Below, one piece after another: positions 56,831 through 64,000 of a stretch of DNA of 64,000 nt. The notes beneath the pieces were generated by a model. The model searched no databases. It saw only the letters and a list, made by a program, of their open reading frames with translations, and was not told where the DNA came from. Source of the stretch: Gyromitra esculenta. Taxonomy: Eukaryota > Ascomycota > Pezizomycetes > Pezizales > Discinaceae. The stretch is from positions 1,612,001 to 1,676,000 of the forward strand of contig JBCAML010000010.1 in assembly GCA_038503075.1 (NCBI GenBank), read 5' to 3'. Every line of letters starts with the position of its first letter. Within the stretch, counting starts at the first letter, position 1. A program made the translations under genes and the position numbers.

Positions 56831-57404
56831 AACTTTGCTCTTTGACCCTGCTCTACTCAGCTATGCAAAGATGGGGTCATATATTTTTCGTGGGTTTTGG
56901 GGTGTACCGGAGTTGAAAAAAAATCGCTAAAGTCACGAACTTTCACTCGTTTATATTCCCGTTTACACTTTGGTGGATTATTGATTGGATTATTGATTTA
57001 ATAGATACATGGACCTCCATGCGCATAGCTCATGACACTCTTTAAGCAAAGGCACACAAGAGAAGTAAAATAGAATTTAAGCATAATATACCTACTAAAA
57101 ATAACGTACTTAAAGCACAATCACAACGCTAACGTTTACTTCGCCCTTTTCTCCACGTTTATAACCTATCCGAACCAGTAACAGCGTCATATCTCCAAAA
57201 AGGCCGTCTTACTCGCTTTGTCACTGTTGGATATTGCTTCCTAATATGTATGGGCTCCGGTGCCCGACCGGAGGCCGTGTGAAGTCTCGGAGGGCGAGCT
57301 CTCGGCGGCTCTCAGCAGAAACTCGGGAAGGAAAAGAACGAGTACCTTGGGGGCTCGAATATGTAGTATGTAGGGGAGGAAGGCTCCGCCTTCCTCCAAT
57401 AAGC

Positions 57405-57995
57405 AATCAATCAACCTAGCTTTTACAACAGCCACCCCCAGTTTATATCCGGGTCCCCCATCCTGGTTACCACCTCTTTCTCATCTGCTCTTTCGCACCT
57501 TGCTGCCTTTCTCCCTTGCTTAAACTGCTTCCACAATCTGATACCCCATTCTGCCCCTTCCTTGCTGTGTAATCGCATTTCTTTCCCTACTCTCTTTTGC
57601 GATTTTCTCTCTGCTTCTGCTTCTTTTTGCTCGGTTATCTCGCGTTCCAGGAAGATGCGCTCCACGTTCTGGACTTCGACCAAGCATTCGCATCCTGTGT
57701 TTTCTTGCCGACTCTAACGAAGTATTTGTTGACATCAATATGTTCCGCCCTTACTCTACTCAGGATGACTTTATCCTCTCTCGTTTCCGGCCTGAATTTT
57801 ACGATGTTTCTTTGTTTGGGGCCGAGTTTGCAACTCTTGCCTCGCGTTCCGCTTGCTCTCTTCGGTGGAATGGGATATGTAACTTGGCGATATTCACGTG
57901 TATCGTGTGGCATAATAGGGGAGTACTTTTCTTTGTTTACGCTTTCGCAGTGGGTGACGCTAGTGTCTCAACTTCCTGGTCGCTTTTCAGGTTAA
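57405..57995 (-). mobile_element. 5'-truncated LINE, copy c
   Basis: Minus-strand frames 57635-57913 and 57423-57683 encode ILSRVRAEHIDVNKYF and, after a frameshift, AEWGIRLWKQFKQGRK. These correspond to ISRLRTEHIWINKY and IEWAVKIWNEL in the copy at 35005-35876. The CxC part of the zinc finger falls at the frame break. A short TTGA repeat (about 57405-57416) may be the tail. Confidence 0.7.
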
Positions 57996-58219
57996 ATTAA
58001 ATAATTTGTAGAACTTTGAGAATGGATGGATTAGCGAAACTTGGCATAACCCAATAGGTGCCTAATCAGGGATCAAGGACGTGTATTTCACTGTGTAACT
58101 GCCTATTACTGAGATTCCGCTTACCTGAGCCGTTTTTCGCTCTTAGAGCCCAATACAAATAATAGATAGATAGAATAAATATTAGTAATTATCAAAGAGC
58201 TTTTATAAGCTATTAATGA

Positions 58220-58440
58220 CTACTTGAAAGCTGTTAGAGAAGCTTCGTAATATAGGGGCCCTCTGGGTGAGCTCTCGGGGAAGGCTCGGAGACGGAAATT
58301 AGCGAGAGACATAGGTCTGAGTCCGCGGGCACTCGAGAGGTTCTAGAGACCTATTATACTAGTATATAGACGAGGGCGCGCTGCCAGCCTGGAGAGAAGC
58401 AAGTAATACAAGCAATCGATCTCGTTCGTCCCCAATATTA
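58220..58440 (+). mobile_element. LINE group 2 fragment, copy b
   Basis: It matches 35025-35220 at the DNA level: shared blocks include GAAGCTTC, GGGGCCCT, GGAAATTAG, ATATAGACGAGG and ATCTCGTTCGTCC. The frame is broken and the 3' end of the element is missing. Confidence 0.65.
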
Positions 58441-60193
58441 CAAGGAAATCTCCTATAAGTCGACACTCACCACTTTCTGTTAGTCCCAGAATTGCCAAAA
58501 TATATTCAAGGGGCCTAATAAAGCTTTCTAGCCCTTCCATATACATATCTTATACATTTGCTGTTTTATATTAGCCTTCAAGGGCAAAAAATGTCTAAGT
58601 GAGTAGGATCCTGGTGATGTACGGTTACACGGTGAAATGCGTTGCCGGCATGTGTGAGCGAGCTCGAAGTTCTTATTAGCCCACGAACATCAACGTCCTG
58701 CCTTTGGCCGGTGCTCATATTGAATATGGTTGATGATGGAAGGAATGGTATAGATTACTGGTATTATAGATATTGACGGTTGGTAGATGAATTTCGTCTA
58801 AAATCTTGCGATGGGGGATGTGTAGATGGTGGTGGTGGAATGTTGAATATATGGGCCAACCGGTATATAAACTGGCCCCATTTGTATATTTGATGTCTCA
58901 TTTGCGTACCGGTGGGCCACTTTGTAAATGGAAAATAACTGAATACGAGTTAGAAATAATGTGAAGAGGCATTTGTCTCCCGTCCTCTACGTAGGAGCAA
59001 TGGCTAAGAAGGCAGAAGAACTGAGTTTGATATGTGGGGGTGGGGACCTAACCTATTGCGAACAGTAACCTATGGATTCTCCGTTCGTGTGCATGTGTCC
59101 CGATGTTTCTTGTTTCGCTGGGAGTGGTTGCTTGTTTCTTATGGGCATTGTGGTACGTTCGGAGGGTCTTCTAAATTTATTCGGGCGAGCCTCGGTGAGA
59201 GCTGTGGATCATATGACGGTGGAAATATGATACCTTTTTCTAGTAATGTTGTTGTTAGCCTTTATATCGGTGAAGTATCTCACCAAGCCGTGAGTATATC
59301 GTTATTCTTGCTGTTTACAATAATTTGCTGGACCGCCGTATGCGTTTCGATAACGTAGAGGAAGCTAAAAAGCCAAATATTGAGAGCTAATGCTGTTAGT
59401 AAAAGAAAACCATCGAATAAAAGAGAAGTTAAACTAGCGATTTCTCGTTGAGGGTAACGGTTGAATTTCCGAAGTTTAGAAATCTGATTCCTGAATCATG
59501 TTGGTGTACTTGGCAGTCTCGCTTTTGGATCATGAAAAGTGTAGGTAGTGGGTTGTTGTAGGTGATTGTATATAATCCCCGCATAAAGCGGTATTGCGGA
59601 CGAAACTTCTGAATAAAATAATTCTTTCTGTCCGATTATGGATATAGTTAATGTTTGACGATTTTTGAGGGTTATTTTGATATTGAAGGGGGTTTAGCCA
59701 GTGAAATTTTATCTGGAGATGTGCTACCGTGGAGGTGTGATAAGGCTTGGGTAGGCTAATAAAAAGAATCTTCCTCTCTTCATAGACCTTCATTTAAGAG
59801 TCTTCTTGGTGAGGGAGAAATCGGTAGTAGTGAATTTTGCGAAGAATACGATTGACCCTTAATGTGGGAATGGTGGGTCCAGAGATGAAGAAAATATTCT
59901 TTCGAGGTTGGGCAGTCCCAACTAGTAAGGGCGGGTAACATTGATAAGTAAATGTGTGCGGGTTGGGTGGATTCTGGGGTGTTCGACACAATTCTAAGGC
60001 TGTAGGCAGATTTATCAAAATATAGAATTGACTTGCGGCGAGTCGAGATTTCTATTGGTCTGTAGCTACTGCTTGATTGGCTCAACAGACAGTTATTAGC
60101 TGCACCTTTCCGCTGCTTTCTCACTTCATTTTCTTTTGTTGGGCACGTTTGTCTTTTTTGCTGCATAAAAGAGCAAAAGTGAACACTGCTTGG
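58441..60193. other. Intergenic region
   Basis: No supported gene. A plus frame at 59032-59358 and a minus frame at 59780-60166 are open, but the second starts at a non-ATG codon and neither has recognisable motifs. Confidence 0.45.
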
Positions 60194-60853
60194 ATGCCCC
60201 CAGCAAGAATCGTTTCGGAAGTAGTCCTCTCTTCGGATGAGCTTGCTAATGAGAATCAGACGCCAATAACTGAACCTTCGGTGGTGATGGCCGTCGCTCG
60301 GCTGTCTGAGCTGGGAAAGCCTCTATCACCCGGGCCCTCTCTAGACTGCGAATACGAAGACGTCGGGAATTCTCCTATATGGCTTCCGATATTGGCTTTA
60401 GAACATTCCAATCGGATACTTACTATCGAAGAGGATGATGTGAGCGGTGGTGCTCCCTCCAGGGACAGCAAACTATAAGTCGATATTAACTCAGTTCCAT
60501 AGTACTACTCATCTCTACCGGTCAAAGATGACGAAAAGTTCCCAGCTTCGTTTCCCTTCCCTGCGATTCAAATGGGCTTAAGCGGTACCGATCCACTCGA
60601 CAGAGAGAGATGGGAGGTCATCAAGTGTAAAGTTCCCGCATGGATGTCTGCGATCGAACCAGGCTGGGTTGATGCAATGTATTTCAATTCCAAAAGTGTT
60701 GACTTCGTCCGGCAACAACTCGGGAGGACTCAAGCCCTCTTCGGCTTGACAATTGTCCACAGTAACGTAATCCATCTCGTTGCATTCTTCCGGTGGAGTC
60801 GCCGTATTACCATGGACCTCGAGAGGCAAGAGAAGGAGCAAAATAATTGGTAG
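60194..60853 (+). CDS. Possible two-exon hypothetical protein
   Basis: The ATG at 60194 opens 82 codons to a GTGAGC donor after 60439; a 63-bp intron ends CATAG at 60502, and the frame continues from 60503 to TAG at 60851-60853, giving 198 residues. Exon 2 includes SFPFPAIQMGLSGTDPLDRE and several Trp residues. The size and phase-0 intron resemble paralogues A and B, but I find no sequence similarity to them. No known domain. An antisense frame (60578-60925) overlaps exon 2 in codon register, so one of the two is likely a shadow; two joined open exons favour this strand. Confidence 0.42.
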
Positions 60854-60925
60854 GTTGAAAATGTGGGCGGGTTTCAAGTATAAGTTAAGGTACGTATCTA
60901 TGGATTCCAGGGAGGCGATTGACAT
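60578..60925 (-). CDS. Alternative: small putatively secreted, Cys-containing protein
   Basis: A 115-codon frame from a true ATG at 60925. A hydrophobic core (LPIILLLLLPLEVHG) after about 24 residues, followed by four cysteines and an acidic composition, resembles a small secreted protein, although the N-region is long for a signal peptide. It is antisense to exon 2 of the plus-strand candidate, and because the two frames share codon register, codon-bias clues do not separate them. I rate it below the plus-strand model. Confidence 0.25.
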   Translation of the reverse strand: MSIASLESIDTYLNLYLKPAHIFNLPIILLLLLPLEVHGNTATPPEECNEMDYVTVDNCQAEEGLSPPELLPDEVNTFGIEIHCINPAWFDRRHPCGNFTLDDLPSLSVEWIGTA

Positions 60926-63900
60926 GAGTTGCGATGTGGCTAATGGTTAAAAATAGACGGCAATATCAAAGATCATACCGACGTGGTTAGCATATTAATT
61001 TTAGACTATTTTGGCGGTGCTGTTTGTGACTACCGGGCTATTCTCTCGGGGAAGTAGCTTTTTAGGACTCCCACTGTCATGAATTGGAATCGGCTATCAA
61101 TGGAATCCCGGTTTGGATCAATTAGAAAATGAAATGCTTTGGGATCTGTCTATGCCCTTAGCTTTCGCGTCAGATATAACTTAAGCTTGAACGTAACAAG
61201 ATTTGATTTTTCGTCCTTAGGCTGTCCTCGTGGCCGAGAGTGCCCCGAAAATTTGGGGGCCTTTTTTCCACGGTACGAGTATATAGCTTGTGAATTTCAA
61301 ATGCTTCGGTACCCTTAAACAGTTTGATAGAGATGCTAAATTCTAACAATTACTATAAAGCTAATCCGGTACTGTTCTACTACTCATCAATCAATGGCAA
61401 TGGGCGCTCTGAGAACTGTTCGGTAATAAGGCTTAAGCTATCGGGGTTGGAATAGCAAGCTTTACGTTGGAGGAGGGCACTTGCCGGATTTTTGGAAATC
61501 AATCTGTATCTTGAGGCCACGCAATTGAGTGAAATTTGGCCTTTACAGGTAGATAGAGATATATGACCATCCGACTTTTATTTGTAGCTTCCTATGGATG
61601 ATTTCTAGTTATCTAATTAAAGTAGAGCCAGTATAAACGATATAAATCTTACTCCATATTCATGGGAAATTAAACCTAGTAGCGCGGCATTAGTGCTATT
61701 ATCAGACATAACTTGGTAAACGATCTCGTAGGTATAAACCTACCTCCAACCGGTGTTTCTCGTGAACTAGAGGCATCAAGCTCGATAGATCTCCCTCGGT
61801 AATTTTTTGTTAAAGCTTCAGAGATATCACATCCTTATAAATTCTCTTGATCTCATTGCTCTTGGTGCCGTTAGCTTGGCTTTGTCGGCTTGTGACGGGA
61901 TTGGCAGAACTTATTTCGTTCAGACTACGTTCTCTTCCATCCCTGGGCTGTGATATCCTTTTTCTCAAAAAATGCCCGAGCTAACAAAGAATAAAGTAGA
62001 GATCATCTTGAGAAAATCTCCAGTGGGAACATGCGCGAGCAACAGCCTGCTGAGGAAAAATAGGCCTGTTTAGATGGGATATGGTATCGAGTCTTCCCTG
62101 AGTACTCAACTAAACCCAGTGTCTCAAATGTGGCTCGATTGATTTCTAGGAGATCAGGGACTCGGATTCTTTGCTGTACGAAGGGTTGATATTTTATTTC
62201 CGCGAATGGAACCAATCTTTTCCAAGTGAAGGAAAAGCAGAGTTTGTTAACTTCCGCAGGGAACTTCGAGTTATCGTTAGAGTATGTTCTATAAGGCTAG
62301 GAGAAAACATACAATTTGAATTCAGGAAAGCGTCATGATTAGAATCCCTTCAAGTTGGTTGGTGCCCAATTTTCGCTATACTTCATACCGGCGTGATGAT
62401 ATGCGTGACTTGGTCTTGAACCGTGGCTAGTTGGGAGCGAAATCCTTTCTTTGTCTCTCTACTACGGGAAAAATGCATCAATCTACACATTACTCATACA
62501 ACTGAAATGGTAAAAGGCACAAAATAACTCATTTCCAAGGGGTGTTTGTTGTAAAAGCATCAGTAAATGTGTGGGAAAAGTCGTCGGGGGAAGGCATCAG
62601 TAAAGGAACCAGTAAATGCATCAAGAGTGTAAAATTTCCCCGAAAAGCTAGATCAAACAGAGGCTGTCTATGGAATTAAATATATCTGAGCAGGTAGGTC
62701 AAGTGATAAAGCTCTGCCCTGGTAATAATATATATACCAGGTGTACTACATGTAGTATAGGAGATTTACATGTAGGGCTCGACTCTCTGGTTAGTCTAAT
62801 TTTAGTGTGGGAAAGGCACAGGAAAAGGCAGAGAAAAAGGCACGCAAAAGGGATGGGAAGTACACTTTCCCCCTAACTACACTTTTACTGATCAATTTCC
62901 TGATCCACTTCCTGATGCCTTTCCCACATAGATATCTTTCAGGGGAATTAATACATTTCTTGATACATTTCCCATCGGTGTAGAGCTAGGTTAGCAAGTG
63001 TAATTTGATTTGTAGTTGCCAGCCAGTTTAGTTCCTACTGCGAATACGGATGAAGGGAGGTTTGGAAAACGCGTGTCCCATAGCAACCAACTGCTAGGAC
63101 TTGATTCAGCGAAGCTCCAGCGAGCTAAGTATACAAAATCATTGACCTCCTCTGAGTCTCGTGCTTGACCCCTCGCTGCCTATGGTGCGCAACAGCTAAC
63201 AGCAGCAAACCTATCACCCGTTAGATGTGAATTTTTTATAGACTTACTGTAAGAGCCTGCTTGTTTCGCTGCATTGCTATTGCTATCCAATTTATATAAG
63301 CAGATACGTAGCTCGCGCACAGCTTGATGTAGGCCACAACTCTTGACCCGCGATATAGATTGTAGTTCGGCGAAGAATGTTGACCCCCCTATAACCTACC
63401 CTGGCTCAATACAGTGTTAACCGAATCCTCATCCATGAGTTAGATCCGTTTGGCAGGAGGGTTCAGCTTTACCGTATTATGAGATACGACGCGAAGGGTC
63501 ACTTAAGGTCTCTTGTATGAGAGTAGGTCGATTGGAGGGTGGGATGGTTACCCTCTCGTCGCTAGAGTAGACAAATAATGGGGAAAAGTACGACTTCAAG
63601 GCGAATTAACAGTCGAAAATAAATTTAGGTAGCCAATTCTGCTGGGATATTTTGCAATGCGACCTTCTTAGTCGTCCTTCAGGTACTTCATAAGACATCT
63701 GTCACCAACCGGAATCCCCGGGGTTCGTGGAAATGAAAATCCCTCCGAAATGTAGCAAATTTATAGAAATAGCAACCAGTATGGCAATCTTTTATGGGTA
63801 AAATCCTACGCGCTCTTGAACTCCACATCGGCAACTTGTTCCACGGATATATGTACCTACAGAAGCTGGATATTCGCGAGATTGAGCCTATTTGAGAATT

Positions 63901-64000
63901 GAAATCTGTTCTGAGTGATGTGGAATCGCTGCAGCTGAGTCTACAACCTCCTTGACACAATTTCGAATAACAACCGTGAGAGTAGAGAAATAATTGGCGG
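60926..64000. other. Intergenic region to window end
   Basis: AT-rich with dense stop codons. The only structure I can point to is the repeat-rich patch at 62490-62970 with a tRNA-like core. Frames at 62003-62215 and 63688-63960 (minus) have no support. Confidence 0.5.
62490..62970 (+). repeat. Candidate tRNA-derived SINE or inverted-repeat element
   Basis: A core at 62694-62711 (TAGGTCAAGTGATAAAGC) resembles a Pol III A box within a tRNA D arm, and GGCTCGACTCTC (62775-62786) resembles a B box, though the spacing of about 80 bp is longer than in a tRNA. Flanks carry degenerate GGCATCAGTAAA / GGCACAGGAAAA units, in inverted orientation on the right (about 62880-62970). Confidence 0.35.

Overview
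The window looks like nuclear DNA of a filamentous ascomycete fungus. The evidence is short introns (52-103 bp, one candidate of 196 bp) with GT..AG ends and TACTAAC- or TGCTAAC-like branch sites, chromodomain-bearing Ty3/gypsy retrotransposons of the Tf1/sushi type, a Tad/I-like LINE with ORF1 and ORF2, and a fungal vacuolar cation/H+ exchanger. The gene-poor, transposon-rich layout would fit an expanded genome such as that of a truffle-like Pezizomycete, but that placement is inference only.

Left fifth (1-19,720): a nest of retroelements. A minus-strand gypsy element (E1, 1-5798; its first 11 bp lie before the window) sits inside the pol gene of a plus-strand gypsy element (E2), whose 3' half and 3' LTR follow (5799-8174). 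Just beyond is a plus-strand LINE (8217-19701) bounded by an 18-bp target-site duplication with one mismatch and ending in poly(A). The LINE was hit twice by the same gypsy family: a solo LTR with perfect TTCGG duplications in ORF1 (8805-9214), and a full minus-strand element E3 with CATCC duplications in ORF2 (11756-17542). E1 and E3 both show a textbook -1 frameshift signal between gag and pol (TTTAAAC, 6-nt spacer, 8-bp stem) and a primer-binding site that matches the inferred 5' end of their own transcript, which suggests self-primed reverse transcription.

Right part (19,720-64,000): sparse single-copy genes in AT-rich DNA. A CAX-type Ca2+/H+ exchanger (20910-22989, minus, about six exons), an NAD(P)-binding Rossmann protein (29342-30182, plus, two exons) and an F-box-like protein with cysteine-rich clusters (36566-39616, minus, three exons) are well supported. 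Two small two-exon genes (46733-47387 and 52800-53473, minus) are paralogues of each other with a homologous phase-0 intron and no family I recognise. They are the best candidate for something undescribed. Weaker gene candidates lie at 41737-43403 (minus) and 60194-60853 (plus).

The same region carries several 5'-truncated fragments of a second LINE group. Four of their 3' ends share a short hairpin motif followed by a microsatellite tail, either (TATC)n or AAATA-type. Several foldback or palindromic sequences and one tRNA-like SINE candidate are also present. Long stretches hold nothing I can support.
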